A stretch of 64,000 nucleotides of DNA from Flavobacterium sp. HSC-32F16 (GCF_024171645.1 NZ_JALKAC010000009.1:1-64000); one strand, 5' to 3'. Counted from the stretch's first letter, positions 1-9,467 are shown. Notes: generated by a model not told the origin, from the letters alone. Program-made: numbers and translations.

Positions 1-95
1 TAGAGGAAAGAAGATAGAGGAAAGAAGATAGAGGAAAGAAGATAGAGGAAAGAAGATAGAGGAAAGAAGATAGAGGAAAGAAGATAGAGGAAAGA
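1..95. repeat. 14-bp tandem repeat, about 6.8 copies
   Basis: The unit tagaggaaagaaga is repeated head to tail without a mismatch from the first base of the window, and the last copy breaks off near 95. A degenerate purine-rich tail (gaataaagataaaagaaaatagagaaaagaataaagataa) follows to about 140. The array may extend left of the window. One strand is almost pure purine. No gene is visible inside it. It lies directly upstream of bshB1. Confidence 0.95.
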
Positions 96-201
96 GGAAA
101 GAATAAAGATAAAAGAAAATAGAGAAAAGAATAAAGATAAGATCAAATTTAATTTTAGAGAATAGTTATTAAAATTGATTTTGACATTGATATTGAAAGT
201 T

Positions 202-918
202 ATGAAGTTAGATATATTAGCCTTTGGCGCGCATCCGGATGATGTAGAATTGGGTTGTGCTGGGACCATTTTAAAAGAAGTTTCCCTTGGGAAAAAAGTA
301 GGTATTGTTGATTTAACCCGCGGCGAATTAGGAACGCGTGGAACGGCCGAAACCAGAGATCAGGAAGCAAAAGACGCTGCAAAGATTTTAGGTGTTTTAG
401 TTCGCGAAAATTTAGGCTTGCGCGATGGTTTTTTTGTGAATGATGAAAAACATCAATTAGAAGTCATAAAAATGATTAGAAAGTATAAACCGGAAATTGT
501 ATTGTGCAATGCAGTTGATGATCGCCATATTGATCACGGAAAAGGAAGTAAATTAGTTTCTGATGCTTGTTTTCTATCTGGTTTGATGAAAATTGAAACT
601 TCGATTGACGGAGAGAAACAAGAGCCATGGAGACCAAAAGTGGTATATCATTATATTCAGTGGAAAAATCTTACTCCAGATTTTGTAGTAGATATTACTG
701 GTTTTGAAGAAAAGAAAATAGAAGCTGTAATGGCTTATAAAACGCAATTTTATGATCCAAATTCAAAAGAACCTGCAACGCCAATTACGAGTAAAAACTT
801 CTTTGAGAGTTTAAATTATCGTGCGCAGGACTTAGGAAGGTTAGTTGGGAAAGATTTTGCCGAAGGTTTTACCGTTGAAAGATGTTTGGCAGTCAATAGC
901 TTACAGGATTTGATGTAA
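202..918 (+). CDS. bshB1: Bacillithiol biosynthesis deacetylase BshB1
   Basis: This is a zinc-dependent PIG-L/LmbE-family N-deacetylase. In bacillithiol synthesis it removes the acetyl group from GlcNAc-malate, and it acts in the cytoplasm. The family signature AHPDD is at residues 10-14, and a second metal-ligand motif, DDRHIDH, is near residues 106-112. The 238-residue length fits BshB1. The ATG at 202 is preferred over an in-frame TTG at 175, because the family motif normally begins about ten residues after the start and the extra nine residues are hydrophobic and unlike the family. The other bacillithiol genes (bshA, bshC) are not in this window. A tRNA gene follows with its own promoter. 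The alternative BshB2-type deacetylase is less likely because of the opening MKLDILAFGAHPDD. Confidence 0.9.
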   Translation: MKLDILAFGAHPDDVELGCAGTILKEVSLGKKVGIVDLTRGELGTRGTAETRDQEAKDAAKILGVLVRENLGLRDGFFVNDEKHQLEVIKMIRKYKPEIVLCNAVDDRHIDHGKGSKLVSDACFLSGLMKIETSIDGEKQEPWRPKVVYHYIQWKNLTPDFVVDITGFEEKKIEAVMAYKTQFYDPNSKEPATPITSKNFFESLNYRAQDLGRLVGKDFAEGFTVERCLAVNSLQDLM

Positions 919-946
919 TTTTTATGAAAATTTTTCGTTTTTTTCT

Positions 947-976
947 TTGTAGAACTGAACCTTTGTTCTATATTTG
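947..976 (+). promoter_or_regulatory. Bacteroidota-type promoter for tRNA-His
   Basis: A -33 box TTG (947-949) and a -7 box TATATTTG (969-976, matching TANNTTTG) are separated by 19 bases. The tRNA begins about 19 bases after the -7 box. This is the expected geometry for the flavobacterial housekeeping sigma factor. Confidence 0.7.
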
Positions 977-994
977 CACTCGCTAAGCAAAAAT

Positions 995-1069
995 GGTGGT
1001 TGTAGCTCAGCTGGTTAGAGTAGCGGTTTGTGGTGCCGCGGGTCGCCGGTTCGAACCCGGTCAGCCACC
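995..1069 (+). tRNA. tRNA-His (anticodon GTG)
   Basis: A full cloverleaf can be folded. The acceptor stem is GTGGTTG/CAGCCAC, the D-stem GCTC/GAGT, the anticodon stem GCGGT/GCCGC with loop ttGTGgt, and the T-arm GCCGG-ttcgaac-CCGGT. The base at 995 is the extra G(-1) facing C73 (1069), the identity pair recognised by histidyl-tRNA synthetase, which confirms the histidine assignment. A complete 3' CCA does not appear to be encoded (the next bases are c, a, g), so it would be added after transcription. A promoter and a terminator flank the gene closely, so it is a single-gene unit. Confidence 0.97.
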
Positions 1070-1076
1070 CAGATTT

Positions 1077-1107
1077 AAAGCCTTGAAGAAATTCAAGGCT
1101 TTTTTTG
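1077..1107 (+). terminator. Rho-independent terminator of tRNA-His
   Basis: An 11-bp perfect stem, aaagccttgaa (1077-1087) with ttcaaggcttt (1092-1102), closes a gaaa loop and runs into a T tract. It ends the tRNA transcript. Confidence 0.9.
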
Positions 1108-1136
1108 TGCGTTTATTTTTTTGCCTCTTTTTTTTA

Positions 1137-1294
1137 AACCATATAAGTTATATAAGGTCAATTTAGATTTAGGCTTGAATGCTGTAATTATTAAGTTTAA
1201 AAAATACTTATTGTATTTTATATATGATCTAATTAATTTTCATTAAAACAATCAAAAAGCAAATCTAAAATGACCTTATATAACTTATATGGTT
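1137..1294. repeat. Long inverted repeat, 34-bp arms around 90 bp
   Basis: The left arm is 1137-1170 and the right arm 1261-1294. They are reverse complements with one mismatch, and each contains the core ataagttatataaggtca. The 90-bp interior is AT-rich and has no usable reading frame. The element sits between the tRNA terminator and the terminator of the convergent metallopeptidase gene. It could be a miniature inverted-repeat element or a long intergenic hairpin. No transposase is nearby, and no clear target-site duplication can be called. Confidence 0.85.
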
Positions 1295-1298
1295 CAAT

Positions 1299-1337
1299 AA
1301 AAAACAAAAAAAAGCATGACGGTTAAATCATGCTTTT
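1299..1337 (-). terminator. Terminator of the zinc metallopeptidase gene
   Basis: Read on the minus strand, the stem aaaagcatga/tcatgctttt (arms 1310-1319 and 1328-1337) is followed by a T-rich run (the A tract at 1299-1317 on the plus strand). It lies 30 bases past the stop codon of the gene at 1367-2215. Confidence 0.8.
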
Positions 1338-1366
1338 AGCGGTTATTATATTTGGTTTATGTATTA

Positions 1367-2215
1367 TCAAATTTCATCGAAAGTGGTGCCTTGCTTAATA
1401 TCTCCTGATTTAAAACCTTTTTTAAACCAGTACATTCTCTGTTCAGAAGTTCCGTGTGTAAAGGAATCGGGAACAATTTGTCCTTGCATTTTACTTTGAA
1501 TAGCATCGTCACCCACTGCATTTGCTGCGCTTAAAGCTTCTTCGATATCGCCTTCATCTAAATTTTCCTGATTGTAATGCGCCCATACACCCGCATAAAA
1601 ATCGGCTTGTAATTCCAGGGCAACTGAAAGTTTATTGGCATCTGCCTGGCTTTTGCCTTCCTGTTCACGATGCATTTTGGCAGAAGTGCCCAAAAGCGTC
1701 TGCACATGATGTCCAATTTCGTGTGCTATTACGTATGCAATTGCAAAATCACCGCCTTTAGCACCAAATTTTGTTTTAAGTTCTTCAAAGAAACCTAAAT
1801 CCATGTATACTTTTTGATCTGCGGGACAATAAAAAGGTCCTGATGCAGATGAAGCACCACCGCAGGAAGTTTGAACAGAGCCTCTAAAAAGAACCAATTT
1901 TGGGTTTTTATATGTCATTCCATGTTCAGTAAATATTTTTCCCCAAATGTCTTCATTATCGGCCAGAATAACTTTTACAAATTGTCCCATTTCCTCATCT
2001 TCTTTACTTAATGGAGTTGCGGCTTCAGTTTGTGTTTGTCCTCCGCCTTGTAATTGCTCCAGAACAGGAGTAATAAGCTGGGCATTTTCACCGCCAAAAA
2101 CATTTACCAGTAAAATAATGATACCAATAATACCTCCTCCAACGGCAACTTTTCCGCCGGAAATCGATCTTCGGTCTTCAACATTATCACTTTGTCTTCT
2201 GCCTTGCCATTTCAT
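1367..2215 (-). CDS. Neutral zinc metallopeptidase, YpfJ family
   Basis: A 282-residue membrane-anchored protein of the putative neutral zinc metallopeptidase family (PF04228, YpfJ-like). A short basic N-terminus starts MKWQGRRQSDNVEDRRS, the family's usual opening. One membrane segment spans about residues 22-40, followed by a linker rich in Gly and Gln. The catalytic zinc motif HEIGHH is at 165-170. Two cysteines near 118 and 130, in the segment SCGGASSASGPFYCP, are typical of the family and may pair. The substrate is unknown. The gene is alone, convergent with the tRNA, and has its own terminator. Confidence 0.88.
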   Translation of the reverse strand: MKWQGRRQSDNVEDRRSISGGKVAVGGGIIGIIILLVNVFGGENAQLITPVLEQLQGGGQTQTEAATPLSKEDEEMGQFVKVILADNEDIWGKIFTEHGMTYKNPKLVLFRGSVQTSCGGASSASGPFYCPADQKVYMDLGFFEELKTKFGAKGGDFAIAYVIAHEIGHHVQTLLGTSAKMHREQEGKSQADANKLSVALELQADFYAGVWAHYNQENLDEGDIEEALSAANAVGDDAIQSKMQGQIVPDSFTHGTSEQRMYWFKKGFKSGDIKQGTTFDEI

Positions 2216-2307
2216 AGTAAATTGTTTTTAAGCTTTTTGCGTTTTTTCTTGTACGAATTTATATAATTTTTGGGAAAAACGTATGATTTAGCAGTAATTA
2301 GTTTCAA

Positions 2308-5300
2308 TTATTTTAACCACTTTTCTAAAGTTTCCTCTACTGTTCCTTTCATAATTGGTTTTGAAATATAATCGTCCATTCCGGCAGAGATGCATTTATT
2401 TCGTTCTTCTTTTTCAGCGCCTGCGGTTACCGCAATGATAGGTATATTTTTACCGCTGATAGTATTTCTAATAGCTTTTGTGGTTTCGTAGCCATTCATA
2501 ATTGGCATTTGAATATCCATAAAAACAAGATTGGGGTTAATACTTTCAAACTGTTTTACCGCTTCATAGCCATTTTCACACTCAAAAATAAAAGCATTTT
2601 GATATAAGTTTTTTACAATTGTTTTTAAAAGCAGCATATTAACCTTATTATCTTCAACAATTAAAAAACGAATATTTTTGTTGTTGGCGCCATTTTTATC
2701 AATTTGAGATTTTAAACTGATGCTTTTAAGTTCGTTATTGTATTTTTCATTTATACTCTGGTTGCTGGTTTTTAAATTTAAGTCAAAGAAAAAGTTACTT
2801 CCCTCACCAATTTTGCTTTCCAGTTGTAATCGGCTTTCCATTAAAGCCAAGAGCTGATTTGAGATCGTTAATCCTAAACCCGTTCCGCCAAACTTTCTCG
2901 TTGTAGAACTATCTGCCTGTGAAAAAGCTTTAAAAATCTTCTTTTGGTTTTTCTCCATGATTCCAATTCCGGTATCAATTACAGAAAAACGTATCGAGCA
3001 AAAATTGTTTTTTGTTTTAGATAAAACTGAAACATTCAGTTTTATGGATCCCTCATTAGTAAATTTTACCGCGTTTGAAAGCAGATTTATCAAAATTTGT
3101 TTAATTCTAACAATATCTGTCCAAATATATTTAGGTACATCCTGATCTACATTGAGTTCTAATTGCAGACTTTTTTGATTAGATTCAAAAACAATCAAAT
3201 CAAAAACCTGGCCCAATACTTTTTTGATGTCATATAAATCAATAAAAAGTTCCAGCTTTCCAGCTTCAATTTTAGAAAAATCCAGAATATCATTTATAAT
3301 TTCCAACAATGAATGAGCCGATTGATTAATTGTTGTCATGTATTTTTCCTGAATCTCTTCAAGTTCGGTTTTCATCAATAAATGGGTAAAACCAATAATA
3401 CCGTTTAGCGGAGTTCTGATTTCATGCGACATATTGGCCAGAAAATCAGATTTTGATTTATTCGCTGCTTCTGCTAATTGTTTGGCTTTAATAGCATCTT
3501 CAGTTTCTTTTTTATTGGTGATATCAAAATAAATACCACCCACAAATTCAATTTCGTCGCCTTTTTTTATTACGTCACCAAATTCTTCAACCCAAATATA
3601 TTCGCCGGTTTTTCGCTTAATTCGGTAAATATTATGCAAAGGCATTCCATTTTGAAGATTATCGATCTGATTGTTAATTACTTCATCGCGATCGTCATGA
3701 TGTATAAGAGATAGAAAGGATAGATTATTTTCTATAAATTCTACTTTAGAATATCCTGTAAGATTTTGAATTTCATCATTTAAAAAGATCTTGGTAGAAA
3801 AAGCATCAAATTTTGATAAATAAACGGTTCCCGGAATATTGTTTGCGATTAATTTGAACTTTTCTTCGCTTTCAATAATTTTAGATTCGTTACGATTTCT
3901 TTCTAAAGCCGATGAAATATTATTGGCTAAAACCTGAAAAATATAGATTTCTTCTTCAGACCATTTTCTTTCAGTGCTGCAGTCATCAAAACCAATAAAT
4001 CCGGTAAAAATATCATTGATATAAAGCGGAAGAACTAAAATAGACTTGATTTCATTGTTGATTAATAATTGTTTAAAAAACGAATCTTCGAGTTTTCGGG
4101 TAAAAGTATTTACGATACGTTTGTTTTTTGCAGCCTCAAAAATTTCTTTTAAATTGTCTTCGGTCATATGGCGCAGCGGTGTTATTTGATGCGCAATTCC
4201 TTGTCTTGACCATTTGTATTTTTGAGTTACGGTATTGGTTGAAAAGTCCCTTTCGTAATAAAACATATGATCTGCTTTTGAAGCTTTTCCAATTAAATCA
4301 TACGTTTCCTGAAACATCTGCTGTGTCGATTTACTAAGCAAAAATTTCTCGGTACAAAGGGAAAGTGCCGATAAAAGCTGACTTTTAAATTCTAATCTAC
4401 GTTCGGTTTCTAAACGCATCTGCATTGAGATTGCGAGCGAAATAACGTCAGAAATAGTTCGGGCATAATTAATGTCTTCGTTGTCCCAGTCCCTCTGTTC
4501 CTCTGTGCTTTCAAAACAAACCACGCCGGCCAATTGTCCGCTTAAGAAAATGGGAACATCCAGCATCGACTTTATGTGATTTTTTGTGAAATAAAGTTTT
4601 TGAAATTCAGACGTTTCTAATTTATTAAAAACATCCGGAGCATTTATTATGGCTTTGTTTTTTAAGGTTTCAAAATAGATTGGATAGGATTCTTTATCTA
4701 AAATATTTTTATCAGTCAGGTTTTGATTATCAATGCTGTAAAGGTTTTTACAGGTAATTAAATCTTTGTAGTATTTCCAAAAACTCACCCTGTTTGATTT
4801 ACTGACAGTCGAAGCTTCTCTGATAATATAATCGATAACTGTATTTAAGTTATCGTAAGTGCTAAAATCTGTGGTTGATAGTTTTTTGGTGGAATTGTTG
4901 TAGGCTTCAATTTTTTCCAGACGCCTTTTTTTCTCGTTTTCAGCATTTTTGATTTCGGTTATATCTCTTGCTATACCTGCAAAACCAATAGTCTGTCCTA
5001 AATCATTTTTACGAATAATAATCTTTTGAGAAATCCATAATTCAAGCCCGTTTTTCTTTAAAATAGGAAGTTCAATTATAGGAAATTTATATCCGTTGTT
5101 TTCAAAATTCTCATAAAAATCAACGGCACTCATGGAATAAGTTTCATGAATAAAATTGGAGTAATGTTTTCCAACAATTTCATTTTCTGAATAGCCTAAA
5201 ACAGAATAGGCAAATTCATTTATAAAAGTAAAATGACCATCGGCATCCACCTCAAAAATAATATCAGTTGCAGTTTGGATTAGGTTTTTATATTGATCCT

Positions 5301-6360
5301 GAACTAGAACCTGTTCTGTAACATCCTGGCCAATGCTGATAATTAAATCATCAGAAAATTTTTTATCTTTCCATTGTATGTATTTATATTCTCCGTTTTT
5401 GGTCTTTAATTTCCGAGTATAAATTTTATTTTCATGATGGTGTATTGGGTGAAGATTGGCAGTGTATTTTTCGCCTTTGGTAAGTTTCCAGAAATTTAAT
5501 CCCATAACTTCTTCAGGATAATATCCCAAGATAGAGTTGATGGTTTCACTGCAAAATAAAACCTCACCTTTTTGGTCTGTTGCAATTGTTAAAGAATTTC
5601 CTTTATGCACAATCTCATTTGCAAATCTAAAATTGTCTCTGTTGTTTAATAAAACTGCATATTTGACCTGATTTATAATGAATATTAAAATGCAGAAATT
5701 AATTAATAAGATGGATGATTTTAGTGGAATTAATTGAAATGTAACCGTTAAAAATAAAAAGCCAAACATGATTGCTACAAAAAGCCAATACACTTTTATT
5801 GGTTTTAAAATATTATAAGAGAAGAAAAATGAGATTAAAAAAACAATTACCGGAACTACGTCTTTAGTAAAAGTGACAATGTTATAGCTCACATAAGCCA
5901 TATAGAGAAAAAAACAAAAAATGAATATTTTCTGAATTCTGTCCCGAAGCCATTTAACTTTATCAGTTATGAGGTAGCTTAGAAGTACCGAAAAACCAAT
6001 TGAAACGTTTATAATCAGTAAACTTTTTGGTCTTATTTTAAAAATTTCATTTATAATTTCGATTACAATTACTGCAATTCCAAAGAATAAAATATAAAGC
6101 TGATATTCTCTTCCCGCCGTATCGGTTTCTTTCTTTTTTTCTATGAAATTTCCAATTTTGGCTTTAATTCTAAAAAATTGATAGACTAACAAAGATAAAA
6201 ATCCCAACAGTGAAAAGCCTAGAAGGATAAGTTTAGGATTGTTATAGAAGATAATATCTGAGTTGAAAACGTACCAGTTTGTCATAATTGATTTCAGGGT
6301 ATTGCCATAACCGGCAATTCCTGAAACCAATAAATTGAAAAAACTATAGTTTTCTCCCAT
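2308..6360 (-). CDS. Membrane hybrid histidine kinase with PAS and GAF domains
   Basis: A 1350-residue hybrid sensor kinase. About seven membrane segments fill residues 15-245. Two PAS-type domains follow (about 255-475; NSILGYYPEEVMG and YSVLGYSENEIVG are typical PAS cores), then two GAF domains (about 490-820) and a third PAS with a PAC-like segment (about 830-950). The transmitter has a HisKA motif SHEIRTPLNGIIG (His near 978) and a HATPase region with DTGIGI and GTGLGL. A C-terminal receiver carries the phospho-Asp in VFMDIQMPIMNG (near 1281). All catalytic motifs look intact. There is no output domain and no adjacent regulator, so phosphotransfer must go to an unlinked partner. The many sensory domains suggest integration of several signals; the ligands are unknown. 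Confidence 0.9.
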   Translation of the reverse strand: MGENYSFFNLLVSGIAGYGNTLKSIMTNWYVFNSDIIFYNNPKLILLGFSLLGFLSLLVYQFFRIKAKIGNFIEKKKETDTAGREYQLYILFFGIAVIVIEIINEIFKIRPKSLLIINVSIGFSVLLSYLITDKVKWLRDRIQKIFIFCFFLYMAYVSYNIVTFTKDVVPVIVFLISFFFSYNILKPIKVYWLFVAIMFGFLFLTVTFQLIPLKSSILLINFCILIFIINQVKYAVLLNNRDNFRFANEIVHKGNSLTIATDQKGEVLFCSETINSILGYYPEEVMGLNFWKLTKGEKYTANLHPIHHHENKIYTRKLKTKNGEYKYIQWKDKKFSDDLIISIGQDVTEQVLVQDQYKNLIQTATDIIFEVDADGHFTFINEFAYSVLGYSENEIVGKHYSNFIHETYSMSAVDFYENFENNGYKFPIIELPILKKNGLELWISQKIIIRKNDLGQTIGFAGIARDITEIKNAENEKKRRLEKIEAYNNSTKKLSTTDFSTYDNLNTVIDYIIREASTVSKSNRVSFWKYYKDLITCKNLYSIDNQNLTDKNILDKESYPIYFETLKNKAIINAPDVFNKLETSEFQKLYFTKNHIKSMLDVPIFLSGQLAGVVCFESTEEQRDWDNEDINYARTISDVISLAISMQMRLETERRLEFKSQLLSALSLCTEKFLLSKSTQQMFQETYDLIGKASKADHMFYYERDFSTNTVTQKYKWSRQGIAHQITPLRHMTEDNLKEIFEAAKNKRIVNTFTRKLEDSFFKQLLINNEIKSILVLPLYINDIFTGFIGFDDCSTERKWSEEEIYIFQVLANNISSALERNRNESKIIESEEKFKLIANNIPGTVYLSKFDAFSTKIFLNDEIQNLTGYSKVEFIENNLSFLSLIHHDDRDEVINNQIDNLQNGMPLHNIYRIKRKTGEYIWVEEFGDVIKKGDEIEFVGGIYFDITNKKETEDAIKAKQLAEAANKSKSDFLANMSHEIRTPLNGIIGFTHLLMKTELEEIQEKYMTTINQSAHSLLEIINDILDFSKIEAGKLELFIDLYDIKKVLGQVFDLIVFESNQKSLQLELNVDQDVPKYIWTDIVRIKQILINLLSNAVKFTNEGSIKLNVSVLSKTKNNFCSIRFSVIDTGIGIMEKNQKKIFKAFSQADSSTTRKFGGTGLGLTISNQLLALMESRLQLESKIGEGSNFFFDLNLKTSNQSINEKYNNELKSISLKSQIDKNGANNKNIRFLIVEDNKVNMLLLKTIVKNLYQNAFIFECENGYEAVKQFESINPNLVFMDIQMPIMNGYETTKAIRNTISGKNIPIIAVTAGAEKEERNKCISAGMDDYISKPIMKGTVEETLEKWLK

Positions 6361-6457
6361 AAATTTTGGGGATGTTTTTGGTTTAGTAAATGGTATTTGT
6401 AAAAAAAAAATCCTGACAAGAGTAGGTTAAGCTCTTATTTATTCTGGAATTTTTAGT

Positions 6458-7252
6458 TTATTCTAAATCCGATCTTCCAATTGAATCTATTGAATCCTTC
6501 TTTTCTTCTTCATTAAAAATAGAGAAATAAGCTGCGTAAGTTATGGATGTATTAAAAACGGCTGTAAAAATTATTCCAATACAGCAGCCTACAAGTCCTA
6601 CTAATGATCCAAGAAAACCTACGATAAACAGTAAGAATATCGTAACTGGATTTTTACTCACTAAAATTAAACTTGATTTTATAGCATCTATAGCATTTAA
6701 GTTTCCAAAAATGATCAGCGGAATTGTGAAAAAAGTGAAAAAATTAACGAATAATGACACGCCTGTTCCTAAATAACCAAAACCTAAACTTTCAGTAAAA
6801 TAAGAGATTCCATTTGTTGCAAGTCCTATAATAAAAGCAACCGAAAACAATTGAAGGAAATAAGGCGAGCTGTAATAGGTGAAGATTGTCGAAACATTAA
6901 AAGTTTCATCTTTATCTGCACAATCGGCCATTTTTAAAAATCCTGCGCCAAGCGGAGCAAATATCGCTGTAACCGCCGCAAAAGAAACCGCAGTGATTAT
7001 CTGCTGTACATAACTTAGGTTTTCAATTTTAAAATTTTCTATAAAACTCTCAGAAAAACTCTGCACGCCATAAAAAGCAACCGCCAGCCCCATAATTACA
7101 GATACAACCACAACCGAAAAGACCAGAATTATAAGTCCGGAGTATAAGGCGATTTTTTTGTAATTCTCAACAGCGTAATTAAATACAGTAGAAAAGTCTA
7201 TCGAATAGCCATCTTTTTTGATGTCTTCAATTTGGTCAAGTGTAGATTTCAT
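6458..7252 (-). CDS. Polytopic membrane protein of unknown function
   Basis: A 264-residue protein with about five or six hydrophobic segments (near 35-65, 85-110, 130-155, 170-190 and 205-240) between short polar ends. The opening MKSTLDQIEDIKKDGYSIDFSTVFNYAVENYKK resembles that of flavobacterial inner-membrane proteins that I recognise only as hypothetical. No catalytic motif is visible. It lies 97 bp downstream of the hybrid kinase start and is probably a separate unit. Confidence 0.7.
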   Translation of the reverse strand: MKSTLDQIEDIKKDGYSIDFSTVFNYAVENYKKIALYSGLIILVFSVVVVSVIMGLAVAFYGVQSFSESFIENFKIENLSYVQQIITAVSFAAVTAIFAPLGAGFLKMADCADKDETFNVSTIFTYYSSPYFLQLFSVAFIIGLATNGISYFTESLGFGYLGTGVSLFVNFFTFFTIPLIIFGNLNAIDAIKSSLILVSKNPVTIFLLFIVGFLGSLVGLVGCCIGIIFTAVFNTSITYAAYFSIFNEEEKKDSIDSIGRSDLE

Positions 7253-7373
7253 TTTAAAGGTAAAGTTGTTTTATATTTTACGTTTTACTATATTAATTGC
7301 TTGACGTAAATATAATATTTTTAATCAATTCCGTATAAAAATCTAGAAAACATTACGAAATTGTTTTCGAATC

Positions 7374-8702
7374 TTAAATCCAGTCTAAAATTCGTTTAAT
7401 TGAAACCAGTTTGTCTTTGTAAGGAGCGTATCTCATTGGTAAATCGAGCCAGTTTCCTTTTTTAACTATTGCTTTATGATGAGAAAAAGTATCAAAGCTC
7501 ATCTGACCGTGATAAGCTCCAATACCGCTGTGCCCAACACCGCCAAAAGGCAGTCTTTTATTAGAAAAATGAACAACTGTGTCGTTTATACAACCACCTC
7601 CAAAAGAGTAATTTGCGATTAATTTTTTAGTAAAAGATTTATTTTCGCTAAAAATATAAAATGCGAGAGGTTTTTCGTACTTACTGATGATGTTATGAAT
7701 TTCTGCTTCGGTTTCGTAAGTTAGAATTGGCAAAATCGGGCCAAAAATTTCTTCCTTCATTACGGGGCTGTCTAAACTTGGTTCTTCGATTAAAGTAGGT
7801 GAAATGTATAGTTTATCATGATTGGTTTCTCCTCCAAAAATTACTTTTTCGCGCTCAATCATCTGATCTAAGCGCACCCAGTTTTTAGTATTAATAATTC
7901 GGGCAAAATCAGGCGATTTGTCCATTTTTTTGCCATAAGCATTGACGATTTCTTCCATCAGAAAAGAAATGAAATTGACTTTCATATTCTTCTGAATCAA
8001 AATGTAATCAGGAGCAATGCAGGTTTGGCCGGCGTTTATGAATTTTCCCCACACAATTCGTTTTGCTGCTAATTTTAAATTGGCAGTTTCATCGACCACA
8101 CAAGGGTTTTTTCCGCCCAATTCTAAGGTAACCGGAGTCAGGTTTTCGGCAGCAGCTTTTGCTATGATTTTTCCAACGGAAACACTTCCGGTAAAAAAAA
8201 TATAATCCCAGCGTTCTGCCAATAATTTGTTTGAAACTTCAACACCGCCTTCAAAAACTTCTACATGACTGATGTGGAATGTTTTTTCGATTAATTTGGC
8301 AATGATAGAAGAGGTGTGAGGTGTAAGTTCTGAAGGTTTTAAAACTACTCGGTTTCCGGCAGCAACAGCAGCAATAAGCGGACACAAAGCGAGCTGAAAG
8401 GGATAATTCCAGGGAGCAATTACTAAAACATTTCCGTATGGTTCTTTATAAATATAATCTGCAGAAGGAAAGTTTAAAAGAGAGGGGACAACGCGTTTTG
8501 GTTTAGCCCAGGAACTAATGTTTTTAATAGTATCTTTTAGTTCCGAAATAACATAATTAGTTTCGGTTAAAACAGCTTCAAATTCAGGTTTTTTGAAGTC
8601 ATCATACAAAGCTTTTACAATCAGATCTTCATTTTTCTGAATGTTATATAATAACTTTTTCAGAGTTTCTTTTCGGTAACCAATATCGTTTTTGAAGTCC
8701 AT
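7374..8702 (-). CDS. Aldehyde dehydrogenase, class 3 type
   Basis: A 442-residue NAD(P)-dependent aldehyde dehydrogenase, which oxidises aldehydes to carboxylic acids. The cofactor motif FFTGSVSVGK is at 169-178. The general base is Glu194 in LELGGKNP and the nucleophile is Cys228 in GQTCIAPDY. The Rossmann-region motif PWNYPF is at 98-103. The length and the absence of an N-terminal extension fit the ALDH3/coniferyl-aldehyde group (YwdH-like), often used on medium-chain or lipid-derived aldehydes. It appears to be a single-gene unit, and the substrate cannot be read from the sequence. Confidence 0.92.
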   Translation of the reverse strand: MDFKNDIGYRKETLKKLLYNIQKNEDLIVKALYDDFKKPEFEAVLTETNYVISELKDTIKNISSWAKPKRVVPSLLNFPSADYIYKEPYGNVLVIAPWNYPFQLALCPLIAAVAAGNRVVLKPSELTPHTSSIIAKLIEKTFHISHVEVFEGGVEVSNKLLAERWDYIFFTGSVSVGKIIAKAAAENLTPVTLELGGKNPCVVDETANLKLAAKRIVWGKFINAGQTCIAPDYILIQKNMKVNFISFLMEEIVNAYGKKMDKSPDFARIINTKNWVRLDQMIEREKVIFGGETNHDKLYISPTLIEEPSLDSPVMKEEIFGPILPILTYETEAEIHNIISKYEKPLAFYIFSENKSFTKKLIANYSFGGGCINDTVVHFSNKRLPFGGVGHSGIGAYHGQMSFDTFSHHKAIVKKGNWLDLPMRYAPYKDKLVSIKRILDWI

Positions 8703-8777
8703 TTTGTGATCAGCTTGTTTTTTAGGATATGCAAGTTAATCGATAAAAATTAAAAAATTAACAATTTAATCATAAAA

Positions 8778-9467
8778 TCATACTGCATTCCAAATCGTTT
8801 CATCCGGAACCGGGGCAATAATTGTAATGTTTTCTTTTGTAACCGGATGAATAAAAAACAGTTTTCTGGCATGAAGATGAATGCCTCCATCAGGATTGCT
8901 TCGGTCAGCTCCATATTTTAAATCTCCTTTTATTGGAGAACCAATTGCTGAGAATTGTGCTCTAATTTGATGATGACGTCCTGTATGAAGATTGATTTCA
9001 AGAGCCGTATAATTTTGAAGTTCTTTGATGATTTTATAATCCAGACTTGCCAGTTTACTCTCAGGAACTTCTTTTAAATGTGCTTTTGAAGTATTGTTTT
9101 TCTCGTTTCTTTTTAAATAATGAACCAATTTTGCAGCAGCTTCAACAGGTTTATTTTTTACAACTGCCCAATACGTTTTTTTAGTTTCACGATTGCTGAA
9201 CAATTCGTTCATTCGTGATAATGCTTTACTCGTTCTCGCAAAAACCACAATTCCGGTTGTAGGGCGGTCTAAACGATGAATTACACCCAGAAAAACATCA
9301 CCAGGTTTATTGTATTTGTCTTTTATGTATTCCTTTACAACATCAGATAAAGGTTTGTCCCCTGTTTTATCGCCTTGCACAATATCACCAACGCGTTTGT
9401 TAACTACAATAATGTGATTGTCTTCATGAAGAATTTGGAGATTGTTTTTATCTGAAATAATTTTCAT
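8778..9467 (-). CDS. RluA-family pseudouridine synthase
   Basis: A 229-residue enzyme of the RluA/RluC/RluD family, which converts uridine to pseudouridine in rRNA or tRNA. The catalytic motif HRLDRPTTG places the essential Asp at residue 67, and LHTGRHHQIRAQF is the second family signature. There is no N-terminal S4 domain, so it is a short form like RluA or TruC rather than RluC/RluD. The target position cannot be assigned. The gene upstream on the same strand is panB, separated by repeat-filled DNA. Confidence 0.92.
   Translation of the reverse strand: MKIISDKNNLQILHEDNHIIVVNKRVGDIVQGDKTGDKPLSDVVKEYIKDKYNKPGDVFLGVIHRLDRPTTGIVVFARTSKALSRMNELFSNRETKKTYWAVVKNKPVEAAAKLVHYLKRNEKNNTSKAHLKEVPESKLASLDYKIIKELQNYTALEINLHTGRHHQIRAQFSAIGSPIKGDLKYGADRSNPDGGIHLHARKLFFIHPVTKENITIIAPVPDETIWNAV

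Noticed and set aside
1-95. Possible CRISPR array at the left edge
   Set aside because: Units are 14 bp and directly adjacent, without spacers, and no cas gene is present.
1137-1294. An intact insertion sequence
   Set aside because: No transposase fits between the arms; only a non-autonomous element or hairpin is possible.
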